Positions 8,681 to 18,402 of a DNA stretch of 64,000 bases are shown piece by piece; the stretch's first letter is position 1; each line of letters opens with the position of its first letter. Where the stretch lies: NCBI GenBank assembly GCA_024645045.1, contig JAHEGO010000068.1:124001-188000 (forward strand), read 5' to 3'. Position numbers and translations under genes: made by a program. Source of the DNA: Sphingobacteriaceae bacterium. Its GTDB lineage: Bacteria > Bacteroidota > Bacteroidia > Sphingobacteriales > Sphingobacteriaceae. The notes under the pieces are model-generated. The model did not search any database. It saw only the letters and a list, made by a program, of their open reading frames with translations, and was not told the DNA's origin.

Positions 8681-11600
8681 TTATTTTTTTATCAACAACT
8701 CCTTCATTCAATATTATTTTTAAAATATAATTCCCATTTGATAAATCCTTTAATGAAATTTTATTTTCATTACTGTTGATCACTACTTTCCCTTCAGAAT
8801 TATATACGAGCACATTTTCTAAATGGTTTTTCCCTGTTTTAATAAATAAGAAATCGCTTGTTGGATTTGGGCTTATAATTATTTGTTTATTTAAATTATT
8901 TGCAACTGCAGTTCCCATAATTACTACAATTGTTTTTTGAGCAGTACTGATACAATTCCCATTAGATGCTGTAAGTGTAACTGTATAGGTGCCTGGTTTA
9001 GTATATTGGTGAATAGGGTGTTCTGTGTCGGTATTTAATGTGCTGTCGCCAAAATCCCAGTTTAATGTAGCCGCATCTATTGAAGTATTCGTAAACTTTA
9101 TTACTCCGCCTTTATTAATCATTACTGTATCTATGTTTGAACTAAAACTAGCCTTTGGTAAAACATTGGTAATTATATTTAGGCTATTAGTTAAATTCTT
9201 ACAACCTGCACCATTGCTTACATTAATTTTGATTGAATTATTGAATGCATATTTCTTCCAAACTACTTTTACAATAGCACTATCATCTCTACCAATAATT
9301 TCACCTCCATCAACTTCCCATAAAATATAGGTAGCATTCGTATTTACGGAATATATAGCGGTATCATTTTGACAATATTCTGTTAACCCATTGATTGCAC
9401 TGAGACTTGGTTTGTCGAATATTTTAACAGGTAAATTTTTAATTGCACTTTCACAGCCTGAAGCATTCTTTAATTTTAAACTGATGTTTTTATTTCCTAT
9501 GCTATTCCAAACTACAACTAAGCTATCTGTGTTTTGACCACTGATGATATTACCACCAGTTACAGTCCAAGTATATTGGCTAGATTTGTCTAAACTCATG
9601 TATACATTTGTATCATTGATACAGGTACTTGTATAGCCTGTTATAATTGGCAATGCAGGCTTATTTGCAACTGTTATATACGCTGTTTTGGTAATAGGAT
9701 TACTTGAACCAATTAAATTAGTAGCAGTTAAGGTTACAGCAAATGTTCCTACGCTATCATATTTAATAATAGGATTTGCAAGCGAAGATGAATTAGGCGT
9801 TCCACCTTCAAACGACCACGACCATGCATTTGGTGAGTCACTAGATAAATCAGTAAAACTAATATTGTCGCCTTTACAAGCGAGCGTTTTATTTGCACTA
9901 AAATTTGCAACAGGAGCCTGTGTTATATTTAAAGTAAAATTACTACACGAAAATAATCCGCGACCATGTGTTGCTGCAATCACTAAATTATCTGAACTTC
10001 TATATTGAAGCATGTCTATGCGCGTAGTTGCTAAACCAGAGTTAGAGGCTACCCAATTAGGACTAGCTAAATTAAAATTAGCAGTGTACCATACGCCTAA
10101 CTCCGTAGCAAGCATCACTTCATTTCTATTCAAAGGATTAAATAATGCCCATCTAACTGGCATGTCTGGTAAATTTCCTTCTTTATTTGTGAATGTACTG
10201 CCTCCATTGTCTGTATAATATACACTGGTAATGCCATAATTACTTAGTGTAACTAATAATTCATTTTCACTTGCACCAATATCAATACAAGAAATACTGC
10301 CACCTAATGTAGTGCCAATTTGTACAATTGTTGGAGTAGCACTTTGTGCATTTGTAATTTTAAAAATCTTTCCAGCTTCAGTTCCAACAAAAACAGTAGA
10401 TGTACCAGAAGTAGAATATGGAGACACACTAAAATGAGATGCCATTGCACCTAAATTACTAATTGTAATTTGTGAGGTAACAGCTGTAGTTGTCACATTG
10501 GTGATTTTTTGAATGGCGGTTGTACTATAAGCAGAGTATAAAATATTTTCTCTATTATCATAATCAGCTGGGTTAATAAAAGAACCAGTGGTGCTACTGC
10601 TTGAAAGTGTGGTATTAAAACTACTTCCACTATTAGTAGAGCGGTAATAATTGTTGTATACATAAGATGCAATAGCTACTGTTGGATTGTCTTGATCTAT
10701 GAAACAAAATGCGCCATCACCTCCATATGCTCTTGTTGTAGTGTTCAATCCACTAGTACTAAACCTTTGTGTTCCGTTGTCTTGCGCGCCGGCTAAGAAA
10801 ACATTTGAGCCTGCAGAAGGAGACATTGCGCAGCTATAAAATTGGGTAACATTGTAACCATTATTTTTATTACTAAATGTTGGAGCTGAACCATTAATAT
10901 TTGCACATAAATAAATACCTCCATCATTACCAAATAATACTTCTGTTGAAGAATTCTTTTTGAATGTGATTACATGTTGATCGGCGTGAACATCTGGGAA
11001 ACTAAATCCGCCATACCAATGGCTAATCTGTGACCAAGAAGTTCCAGCATTTGTACTTTTAAATAAATCTACGCCGCCAATTAAAATTGTTGATGCATTA
11101 TTTGGGTCTACCGCAGCACTTAAATCATACCATGCTTGTGTTCTAGTGTAATCATCTGCAGGTATACCACTGTCTGCATCTGCGGGCTTTGTGCATGTCG
11201 TCCAGCTGCTTCCTTTATTTGAAGAATAATAAATATTATATAATCCGTTGGTAGATGCATCTTGTGTAATTGCATAAATTACATTTGAATCATTTGGTGC
11301 TACAGCAATTTCTACTCTTTCGAAACCTGATGTAGGAAAACCATTGGTTCCGTTATTTAATTTAGTCCACGAGTTTGCATTTCCAGACTTAGATTTCCAA
11401 ATAGATCCCGTAGTAAAAATTCCAATACCTGCATATATTGTACCATCTGCTCCAATTTCTAAATCTGAAATTTGATTGCTTGCGCCAATTGGCACAGTAC
11501 TTCCAAGTACTTTAACAAAAGTAAGTCCGCCATCTGTACTGCGCATTACGCCACCAGCTTTTGTAGCAACGTAAACACCAGTTTGATTGACAACTATCTT

Positions 11601-12293
11601 TTGAACATGATAAAATGTAGAATTATTTGTGCTGCTTAGTCTTTCAAAACCAGCACCTCCGTTGCTACTTTTCCATACACCTGCGCCTCGTTGAGCATCT
11701 AAGTTACTCCAGCCTTCGCCAGTCCCTACATACATAATTTGCGTATTGTTAGGATCAAATGCGATTGAAGAGATTGCAATATTTTCCCAAAAGTCATTTA
11801 CTCTGTTCCAGCTTGGTGTACTTGCTGTGATATCATTACAATACCATAGGCCACCTCCAACTCCACCTGCCCAAACTTTTTTATTAGTTACATCATTTGG
11901 GTCATATACGATACTACGTGTTCTGCCTCCAACGTTTTTAGGACCACGTTCTTCCCAAATAGGTGACATCATTGTTAGTCCTCTACTTTGTTGCAATGCA
12001 ATCATTTCTCTAGCAAGAATAAGCCTTTCAGGAGCTGGTCTTTTTAGAACAGGATCCATTGTAATTCTGAAATCTTGCTCAAAAGCCAAATCAGGACGGT
12101 CAGTTTCTGCTTCTTCTGCTTCAGTTGATTCTAAAAGGTCAATTTCTTTTTTTTCTTTATTATAAAAATGATCAGCCAAATATTTTTCATATGCACTTAG
12201 GTTTTGTGTAGGTTTTTTGTTTTCAATTAAATAAAAAATAGATGTAATTACCGTTAGTGTAATTAGTAATCCGAAAATTAATTTTTGTTTCAT
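8667..12293 (-). CDS. Large secreted protein with BNR-type propeller repeats, PKD domains and T9SS sorting domain
   Basis: 1208 residues from the ATG at 12291-12293 (MKQKLIFGLLITLT); an upstream in-frame ATG would overlap the previous gene. Order: hydrophobic N-terminal segment (residues 5-25); a region at about 120-760 with repeated WKSSNGG, MRSTDGG, YYSSNKG and YYTDNGG motifs (BNR/VPS10-type beta-propeller blades); a PKD domain at about 800-885 (WSWSFEGGTP); two PKD-like Ig folds; another PKD at about 1045-1120 (LNWDFGD); and a C-terminal sorting domain starting SPNPTSDFLFI and ending LSNGNYILKIIL. The last is the type A signal that directs cargo through the type IX secretion system. Probable surface or extracellular binding protein; catalytic function not evident. 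It follows the serine-hydrolase gene by 13 bases. Confidence 0.88.
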   Translation of the reverse strand: MKQKLIFGLLITLTVITSIFYLIENKKPTQNLSAYEKYLADHFYNKEKKEIDLLESTEAEEAETDRPDLAFEQDFRITMDPVLKRPAPERLILAREMIALQQSRGLTMMSPIWEERGPKNVGGRTRSIVYDPNDVTNKKVWAGGVGGGLWYCNDITASTPSWNRVNDFWENIAISSIAFDPNNTQIMYVGTGEGWSNLDAQRGAGVWKSSNGGAGFERLSSTNNSTFYHVQKIVVNQTGVYVATKAGGVMRSTDGGLTFVKVLGSTVPIGASNQISDLEIGADGTIYAGIGIFTTGSIWKSKSGNANSWTKLNNGTNGFPTSGFERVEIAVAPNDSNVIYAITQDASTNGLYNIYYSSNKGSSWTTCTKPADADSGIPADDYTRTQAWYDLSAAVDPNNASTILIGGVDLFKSTNAGTSWSQISHWYGGFSFPDVHADQHVITFKKNSSTEVLFGNDGGIYLCANINGSAPTFSNKNNGYNVTQFYSCAMSPSAGSNVFLAGAQDNGTQRFSTSGLNTTTRAYGGDGAFCFIDQDNPTVAIASYVYNNYYRSTNSGSSFNTTLSSSSTTGSFINPADYDNRENILYSAYSTTAIQKITNVTTTAVTSQITISNLGAMASHFSVSPYSTSGTSTVFVGTEAGKIFKITNAQSATPTIVQIGTTLGGSISCIDIGASENELLVTLSNYGITSVYYTDNGGSTFTNKEGNLPDMPVRWALFNPLNRNEVMLATELGVWYTANFNLASPNWVASNSGLATTRIDMLQYRSSDNLVIAATHGRGLFSCSNFTLNITQAPVANFSANKTLACKGDNISFTDLSSDSPNAWSWSFEGGTPNSSSLANPIIKYDSVGTFAVTLTATNLIGSSNPITKTAYITVANKPALPIITGYTSTCINDTNVYMSLDKSSQYTWTVTGGNIISGQNTDSLVVVWNSIGNKNISLKLKNASGCESAIKNLPVKIFDKPSLSAINGLTEYCQNDTAIYSVNTNATYILWEVDGGEIIGRDDSAIVKVVWKKYAFNNSIKINVSNGAGCKNLTNSLNIITNVLPKASFSSNIDTVMINKGGVIKFTNTSIDAATLNWDFGDSTLNTDTEHPIHQYTKPGTYTVTLTASNGNCISTAQKTIVVIMGTAVANNLNKQIIISPNPTSDFLFIKTGKNHLENVLVYNSEGKVVINSNENKISLKDLSNGNYILKIILNEGVVDKKIIKKD

Positions 12294-12306
12294 CGTTTTA
12301 TATTTT

Positions 12307-13488
12307 TTAATATCCTGGTGAATGATGCATGTAAACAGAATATTTTCTATTTGCATCAGGCTTTCTATCGTAAATAATATCCACTAAACCGTCTAGCTCT
12401 CTAAATCCTGAATGCTCTCTATTGCTTAACACAATAATAGCATTGTGGTTTTTAAGGTCTCTGAAGAAAAATGTTTTATAGCCATTCCACCAACCACCAT
12501 GGTAATTAATATTTGTGCCATTTGGTAAGGTATAAGTTCTCCATCCATAACCATAATTAAAAGGTCCTTTTAAATGATGATTACCTGGTTTACTCAAAGA
12601 GTCTATGCTTGACTTTTTTAGAAAAATATCTGAATGAAGAATACGATCCCATATGGCTAAATCTGCAACAGAAGAGTAAGCACCTTTATCTCCCATTGCA
12701 CCATCAAGGTATCCACTTTCAGTCATTCGAAGATTTTTATCATGACCAGGTGAAAAATCAAATGCATTTTTATTTGCAATATTATAGATGTAAGTATGGT
12801 TCATACCTAAGGGTTTGAAAATTTCTGATCGCATGTATTGATCGAATTTCATCCCAGAAATTTTCTCAACTATTGCTGCAAGTAACACATAGCCCGTATT
12901 ACTATAATCAAATCTCCTGTCTGGGAAAAAGTAAATAGGAGGTTTGTTTTTAATCATCATGTTTACCACATCTTGATTTGAAATAGGTGTCTTACGATCG
13001 CAATATAACTCACTGAAATAAGTGTAATTTCCCAGTCCACCTCTATGAAGTAATAACATTTTAAGGGTTATTCCTTGATAAGGAAAATTTGGGTAAAACT
13101 TTTGGACCGGATCGCTTAATTTTAATTTACCTTGCTCCATTAAGTGTAGAATTGCAGCTGCAGTAAATTGTTTACTTACAGAAGCAAGTTGAAAAACATC
13201 ATTGATAGTTAAAACATCTTTTTGATGTTTGATATCTTTGTATCCAAATGCACCTGCATAAAGTTTATGTTCGTTTTTTGAAATCCAAACACAACCATTG
13301 AACCCTGTTTTATGATGTAAGTTTTCAAAGAAGGCTTCAATTTTTTCCTCCTTAATTTTAAACTCTTTGGGATCATATGGTCTATCTGAAGCTGCTAATT
13401 TTTTTAATGCGGTAGATTTTTTGTTTTCTGAACAGCCAATAATAGAAAAGAGCAAACAGATGCTGATGATAAATTTTTTATTAGTCAA
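12307..13488 (-). CDS. Beta-lactamase-like serine hydrolase lipoprotein (class C/esterase family)
   Basis: 393 residues starting from a TTG codon (13486-13488). The start is fixed by the lipoprotein signal KFIISICLLFSIIGC with Cys19, and an in-frame stop lies three codons upstream. The penicillin-binding fold motifs are present: SVSK (Ser103, Lys106; SxxK), YSN in FDYSNTGYV, and HGGW near residue 336 in place of KTG. Such proteins are D-Ala-D-Ala carboxypeptidase, esterase or D-aminopeptidase enzymes more often than true beta-lactamases, so a drug-resistance role should not be assumed. It lies 6 bases after the permease gene and 13 before the T9SS cargo gene, suggesting one transcript. Confidence 0.85.
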   Translation of the reverse strand: MTNKKFIISICLLFSIIGCSENKKSTALKKLAASDRPYDPKEFKIKEEKIEAFFENLHHKTGFNGCVWISKNEHKLYAGAFGYKDIKHQKDVLTINDVFQLASVSKQFTAAAILHLMEQGKLKLSDPVQKFYPNFPYQGITLKMLLLHRGGLGNYTYFSELYCDRKTPISNQDVVNMMIKNKPPIYFFPDRRFDYSNTGYVLLAAIVEKISGMKFDQYMRSEIFKPLGMNHTYIYNIANKNAFDFSPGHDKNLRMTESGYLDGAMGDKGAYSSVADLAIWDRILHSDIFLKKSSIDSLSKPGNHHLKGPFNYGYGWRTYTLPNGTNINYHGGWWNGYKTFFFRDLKNHNAIIVLSNREHSGFRELDGLVDIIYDRKPDANRKYSVYMHHSPGY

Positions 13489-13494
13489 AACGTA

Positions 13495-14943
13495 TTAATT
13501 ATTTTTTTGAAATAGGTAATAAACTGGCACTCCTAGTCCAACGATGATGAAACCTGGCCAGCTGTATTCTGGCTTGTAAATTAAAAGAATGATGCACACT
13601 GCAGAAGCTAGTGCAATATAAATTGCAGGAATGAAAGGGTAGCCTATCGCTTTATATGGCCTTTCCGCTTGAGGCATTTTTTTTCTTAGTTTAAAAATGC
13701 CAATAATGGTTAATATGTAAAATAATAACACTGCAAATACCACATAATCTAATAAGTTGCCATAAGTTCCGGATACACATAATATACTTGCCCATACACA
13801 TTGAAAAACCAATGCAACACCGGGTACGCCGTTAGTATTTAATTTTGACATGCTTTTGAAAAATAACCCATCATTTGCAGTTGCATAATAAACCCTTGCG
13901 CCTGATAAAATGCAACCATTATTGCATCCAAAAGTTGAAACCATAATTAAAATTGCAATTGCAATTGTTGCTTTTGCTCCCCCCATTGCTTCAGCAGCAG
14001 CAGTTGCCACTCTGTCGTTGCTTGCAAATTGTATGCCTCTTGAAATAACGTCTAAACCATTTGGGTCGCCTTTAAGTGGCAATACCATTAAATAAACTAA
14101 GTTTAATAAAAGGTAAATGAAGGTTACCACTGAAGTACCTATCACCATACTTAGCACTAGATTTTTTTTTGGGTTTTGAATTTCATCACCTGAAAAACCA
14201 ATATTATTCCATGCATCACTCGAAAACAATGAACCTACCATTGCAATACCAACAGCAGGAATAATAGCATAACCTATAATATTTTCAATGCTTAAAACTC
14301 CAGTTGTTTTGTCAACATGTGTACTGCTGATGGTCCACATATCAGAAAAATTCTGATGCACTACATCTGCATTGATGCCAAATAAAAGTCCAAATAAGAT
14401 TAATCCGAAAAGTGCAATTAATTTAGTGCTACCAAAAATATTTTGAATGAGCTTGCCATTTTTTACTCCTTTAGAATTTAAATAAGTAAGTAATATGATA
14501 CTAACAATAGCAAGTATTTGAACTGAATTGATAGCAAAGTTCCCTATTTGAAAAAGAATATTTTTTTCTGAAATTATGTTAGGCAATAAAACGCCAGTAT
14601 ATTTTGCAAATGCAACACCAACTGCTGCAATGGTTCCAGTTTGAATAACTAAAAATAATGTCCATGCATATAAAAAAGCAACAGGTTTGCCCCAAGCCTC
14701 TCTTAAATAAACATATTGTCCGCCTGCTTTTGGAAACATTCCAGCCAACTCACCATAACTTAAAGCTCCCGCTATAGTGATGAAACCAGTAACTACCCAA
14801 ATTAAAAGCAGGAATCCCGATGAACCTACATTTCTTGCAATGTCTGAGCTTACAATAAAAATACCAGAACCAATCATGGTTCCTGCAACTATCATAATAG
14901 CATCAAAAAGTTTGATTTCTCTTTTAAAACCCGATTCTGTCAT
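13495..14943 (-). CDS. APC-superfamily amino acid permease
   Basis: 482-residue inner-membrane transporter with about 12 helices. The N-terminal helix carries the family's GTMIGSGIF substrate-binding motif, followed by GALSYGELAGMFPKAGGQYVY, the conserved APC helix 2-3 region, so it imports or exchanges amino acids. The length and the closing hydrophobic pairs resemble the LAT/SLC7 branch. ATG chosen at 14941-14943 (MTESGFKRE); an earlier in-frame start adds 14 residues without conserved features. First gene of the permease, serine-hydrolase, T9SS-cargo unit. Substrate not assigned. Confidence 0.9.
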   Translation of the reverse strand: MTESGFKREIKLFDAIMIVAGTMIGSGIFIVSSDIARNVGSSGFLLLIWVVTGFITIAGALSYGELAGMFPKAGGQYVYLREAWGKPVAFLYAWTLFLVIQTGTIAAVGVAFAKYTGVLLPNIISEKNILFQIGNFAINSVQILAIVSIILLTYLNSKGVKNGKLIQNIFGSTKLIALFGLILFGLLFGINADVVHQNFSDMWTISSTHVDKTTGVLSIENIIGYAIIPAVGIAMVGSLFSSDAWNNIGFSGDEIQNPKKNLVLSMVIGTSVVTFIYLLLNLVYLMVLPLKGDPNGLDVISRGIQFASNDRVATAAAEAMGGAKATIAIAILIMVSTFGCNNGCILSGARVYYATANDGLFFKSMSKLNTNGVPGVALVFQCVWASILCVSGTYGNLLDYVVFAVLLFYILTIIGIFKLRKKMPQAERPYKAIGYPFIPAIYIALASAVCIILLIYKPEYSWPGFIIVGLGVPVYYLFQKNN

Positions 14944-15010
14944 ATTTTCTGAATTTGAATACTGAAGATATAAAAAGAAATCCAAGAGATGAAATTAAAG
15001 CAAGGCTTTA

Positions 15011-15040
15011 TTTGAAATGCTGCATAAAAGTATAAATTTG
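15011..15040 (+). promoter_or_regulatory. Bacteroidota-type promoter for the rhodanese gene
   Basis: A TTTG at 15011-15014 and TAAATTTG at 15033-15040 are separated by 18 bases, matching the -33/-7 architecture known for the Bacteroidota housekeeping sigma factor. Transcription would start near 15047, giving a leader of about 9 bases before the ATG at 15056. This is the best-formed promoter in the window. Confidence 0.6.
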
Positions 15041-15055
15041 TAAAAAATTAAAAAC

Positions 15056-15373
15056 ATGGTAAAGGAAATTACGGTTCAAGAGTTAAAAACATTGATGGAT
15101 GAAAAAAAGGATTTTCAATTAATTGATGTTCGTGAGGAATTTGAATATGAAGCAGCAAATATTGGCGCAACATTAATCCCCTTAGGTAATATTATTTTAG
15201 AAGCTGACAAAATTGATAAAGACAAATTAGTAGTTATTCATTGTAGGTCTGGCGCAAGAAGTGCAGCCGCTATTATGCAATTAGAGCAGCAATTTGGGTT
15301 TACTAATTTGGTAAATCTTAAAGGCGGAATTTTAGCATGGATTGCAATGACAGAATCTCAGTCAAACGCATAG
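15056..15373 (+). CDS. Single-domain rhodanese-like protein
   Basis: 105-residue rhodanese domain. The active-site loop IHCRSGARS carries Cys63, which would hold a persulfide in sulfur-transfer reactions. IDVREEFEYE near residue 23 and LKGGILAW near the C-terminus are the other conserved blocks (CH2-type rhodanese signatures). No signal peptide, so cytosolic. It stands alone: divergent from the permease upstream and 94 bases before the SNF2 helicase gene. Sulfur acceptor unknown. Confidence 0.9.
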   Translation: MVKEITVQELKTLMDEKKDFQLIDVREEFEYEAANIGATLIPLGNIILEADKIDKDKLVVIHCRSGARSAAAIMQLEQQFGFTNLVNLKGGILAWIAMTESQSNA

Positions 15374-15410
15374 ACCTCTTCTCAAAATACTTTTTTTCAA
15401 TAAGATTTAG

Positions 15411-15418
15411 TATATTTG
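15411..15418 (+). promoter_or_regulatory. Possible -7 promoter box for the SNF2-bioY unit
   Basis: TATATTTG matches TAnnTTTG, 49 bases before the helicase ATG. No TTTG box at the normal upstream spacing is seen, so support rests on one element and its position in the intergenic gap. Confidence 0.4.
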
Positions 15419-15467
15419 AATTTTTTCAATCTGCTTACCTTTCTTTATTTTGTTTTCTTCAATATAA

Positions 15468-18401
15468 ATGGTAAGAGTAGATAGTAAAAAGCCTTGTAAA
15501 CTAGTGTATTCGCTATGCAAACACCCATATATGGGTTTTGTAATTGAACCACACATCGTACAATTAAATGCAAATGGCTCTTATTCGCTATCTCATCAAA
15601 AGTTATATTCACAAACCGCAAAAGAGTTCGATGCTTTTTTAGACGAAGAAGATTATAAATTGATCAAACTTTTAGATCAACTAGATCAAGAGTATATTAT
15701 TAAAAAGCATTACAAAGAAAAAATTAGACCAGCAGCATATTTTTCTAAAATTTGGAACGATAAATTATTTCAAGTAGTAAGACCTATTCTAGAAAAAAAA
15801 GTGGTAGATGCGCTATCACAAATTAAACAGAAACCTTTCTTCGAAATGGGTAAAGAAGGTGATCCTGTTTTTAGGCGTTTGAAAATAAATGAGGATCCTG
15901 CAACGGTACTTTTTCATTTTAGGCGTGGACCAGAAGGAACAAGGTATTTCCCTACTATTAAGCTAAACGGTGTGCGTATCGAATTTATGTTTAAAGACGC
16001 TGAAATTATTACCAGTAGCCCTGCTTTCATGCTATTGGGAAGCCAGCTAATTCAGTTTGATCAAGATTTAGACGGAAAGAAGTTAATGCCTTTTCTTCAG
16101 AAAAGATTTGTAGATATTCCCAAAACAGCAGAGGCTTCTTATTACAAAAAGTTCATTGCACCCCTCATAGAAAGACATCATGTTTACGCAGAAGGCTTCC
16201 AAATTATTACAGAGCAATTCGAGGCTTTCCCAATTTTAAAAATTATTCATGCGTGGGATAATTCTATGCAATTTGTTTTATCTTTTCAATATGGAAAGTA
16301 TAATTTTCTTTATCAATCTGGCACAAAGGTTTCAGTAACAGTCGAAAATAAAAACGATGAATTTACTTTTCACCGAATTAAAAGATCACTTAGCTGGGAA
16401 GCAATAAAAATAAATTTATTAATTGAATTAGGATTAAATCCTGTAGATGGAAGTTCATTTGTTGTACCAAATCACATCAAAGAATCAGAGTTAGAAAATA
16501 TTCACCATGCACTTGATTGGCTCAACATCCATCATGATCAGCTATTGCAGGCAGGTTTTCAAATTCAGCAAGACGAAAATGGTAAACGTTATTTCATTGG
16601 AAAAAGCAAAATAGATTTACAAATTAAGGAATCAAACGATTGGTTTGATATTTATGCTACCGTATTTTTTGGAACTTTTGAATTTCCATTTATTGTTTTA
16701 AGAGATTATATTTTAAATAATAAAAAAGAATTTGAATTGCCAAATGGAGAAATTGCCATAATTCCTGAAAGCTGGTTTGCTCAATATCAAAATTTATTTT
16801 CTTTTGCGGAAGGCACGCACGATTTAAAATTAAAGAAATACCATATTGGTATTGTAAAAGAATATGCCGATTCTGATTTAGCACAAATCACGATGGATCG
16901 AAAACTCAACAATCTTTTACAGTTTGAGGAAATGGAAGAAGTACCCATGCCTAAAAACTTTAATGGTGTATTAAGACCTTACCAAAAAGCGGGATATGAT
17001 TGGTTTTATTTTTTAAGAAAATGGAATTTTGGAGGATGTTTGGCAGATGACATGGGTTTAGGTAAAACAATACAAACCTTAGCGCTGCTGCAAAAAGTAA
17101 AAGAAGATGTAGAAAATTCAACAGTTGCCAAAGATCTTTTTGATACATCGAATACCAACCAAGCACATCAGCCGTCATTAATTGTAATGCCAACCTCTTT
17201 AATATACAATTGGTTGAGAGAAGCACAAAAGTTTACCCCTAATTTAAAAATCATTGTATACACAGGTGCCTTTAGGGATAAAAATTTAGCGCAATTTGCA
17301 TCTGCAGATATTGTGTTGACTACTTATGGAATTATCAGAATGGACATTGATTTGTTTAAAGCATTTTATTTTCATTATATCATTTTAGATGAGAGTCAAA
17401 TTATTAAAAATCCAATTTCAAAAATATCTAGGTCTGTTAGAAGTTTAAAGTCGAAATTTAAATTGGTATTGAGTGGAACACCTGTTGAAAATTCAGTATT
17501 AGACTTATGGTCTCAAATGTCATTTGTGAATCCGGGTTTGTTAGGTAACCACCATTTTTTTAATGATAACTTTGTTATTCCAATCGATAAGAAACAAGAT
17601 TTTGATAAAGCAGAGAAATTACAATCTATTATCAAGCCCTTTATTTTAAGACGAACCAAGCAACAAGTAGCTGCAGAATTGCCGCCTAAAACAGAAAACG
17701 TTTATTATTCAGATATGAGTCCTTCGCAAGAGGAATTATATGAAGAAACGAAATCGTATTATAGAAACGAATTATTAAAAATGATTGCCGAACAAGGTGT
17801 GGGTAAATCTCATATTCAGTTACTGCAAGGTTTAAATAAATTAAGACAAATAGCTAATCACCCTAGCATGGTTGATGAACAATATGAAGGTGATTCAGGA
17901 AAGTTTTCAGATGTCATTCATACACTAGAAAACATCATGACAAAGGGTCACAAAATATTAGTCTTTTCTCAATTTGTGAAGCATTTAAAAATATTTAAAA
18001 ATTACTTCGAAGAACATCAAATTGATTTTGCTTATTTAGATGGCTCTACTACCAACAGAGAAGAAGTGGTTAATCGTTTTAAAAATGATGAAGAAAAACA
18101 AGTTTTTCTTATTTCAATAAAAGCAGGTGGGGTAGGATTAAATTTAACAGAAGCTGATTATGTTTTTATTTTAGATCCATGGTGGAATCCTGCTGTAGAG
18201 CAGCAAGCAATAGATAGGACTCACCGTATAGGCCAAAAAAACAATGTATTTATTTATAAGTTTATTACTAGAAATACGGTTGAAGAAAAAATATTAGCTT
18301 TACAAGGACGAAAAAAACAAATAGCCGATTCTTTAATTATTACAGAAGAATCTTTTATCAAGACTTTAACAGAACAAGACATAAAAGCTATACTCGCTTA
18401 A
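15468..18401 (+). CDS. SNF2-family DNA translocase/helicase
   Basis: 977 residues. The N-terminal 480 residues are of unknown function and lack an obvious SWIM zinc motif. The SNF2 motor follows: FRPYQ-type Q-motif as LRPYQKAGYDWF (about 500), Walker A DDMGLGKTIQT (about 525), motif Ia LIVMPTSLIYNW, Walker B as DESQ near residue 641, SGTPVENS, then the C-terminal helicase domain with FSQFVKHL, LDGSTTNREE, SIKAGGVGLNLTEAD and HRIGQKNNVF. SNF2 enzymes translocate on double-stranded DNA and remodel protein-DNA complexes; in bacteria RapA recycles RNA polymerase, but this protein is not clearly RapA. Cytosolic. One base separates it from the bioY-like gene. Confidence 0.9.
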   Translation: MVRVDSKKPCKLVYSLCKHPYMGFVIEPHIVQLNANGSYSLSHQKLYSQTAKEFDAFLDEEDYKLIKLLDQLDQEYIIKKHYKEKIRPAAYFSKIWNDKLFQVVRPILEKKVVDALSQIKQKPFFEMGKEGDPVFRRLKINEDPATVLFHFRRGPEGTRYFPTIKLNGVRIEFMFKDAEIITSSPAFMLLGSQLIQFDQDLDGKKLMPFLQKRFVDIPKTAEASYYKKFIAPLIERHHVYAEGFQIITEQFEAFPILKIIHAWDNSMQFVLSFQYGKYNFLYQSGTKVSVTVENKNDEFTFHRIKRSLSWEAIKINLLIELGLNPVDGSSFVVPNHIKESELENIHHALDWLNIHHDQLLQAGFQIQQDENGKRYFIGKSKIDLQIKESNDWFDIYATVFFGTFEFPFIVLRDYILNNKKEFELPNGEIAIIPESWFAQYQNLFSFAEGTHDLKLKKYHIGIVKEYADSDLAQITMDRKLNNLLQFEEMEEVPMPKNFNGVLRPYQKAGYDWFYFLRKWNFGGCLADDMGLGKTIQTLALLQKVKEDVENSTVAKDLFDTSNTNQAHQPSLIVMPTSLIYNWLREAQKFTPNLKIIVYTGAFRDKNLAQFASADIVLTTYGIIRMDIDLFKAFYFHYIILDESQIIKNPISKISRSVRSLKSKFKLVLSGTPVENSVLDLWSQMSFVNPGLLGNHHFFNDNFVIPIDKKQDFDKAEKLQSIIKPFILRRTKQQVAAELPPKTENVYYSDMSPSQEELYEETKSYYRNELLKMIAEQGVGKSHIQLLQGLNKLRQIANHPSMVDEQYEGDSGKFSDVIHTLENIMTKGHKILVFSQFVKHLKIFKNYFEEHQIDFAYLDGSTTNREEVVNRFKNDEEKQVFLISIKAGGVGLNLTEADYVFILDPWWNPAVEQQAIDRTHRIGQKNNVFIYKFITRNTVEEKILALQGRKKQIADSLIITEESFIKTLTEQDIKAILA

Positions 18402-18402
18402 C

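Noticed and set aside
11746-12165. 139-residue plus-strand frame opposite the T9SS cargo gene
   Set aside because: Shadow of the propeller repeat region; composition is Pro/Ser-rich with no recognisable domain.
12307-13488. Antibiotic-resistance beta-lactamase
   Set aside because: The fold motifs are shared with esterases and D-Ala-D-Ala peptidases; lipoprotein nature and HGG in place of KTG argue against a confident lactamase call.
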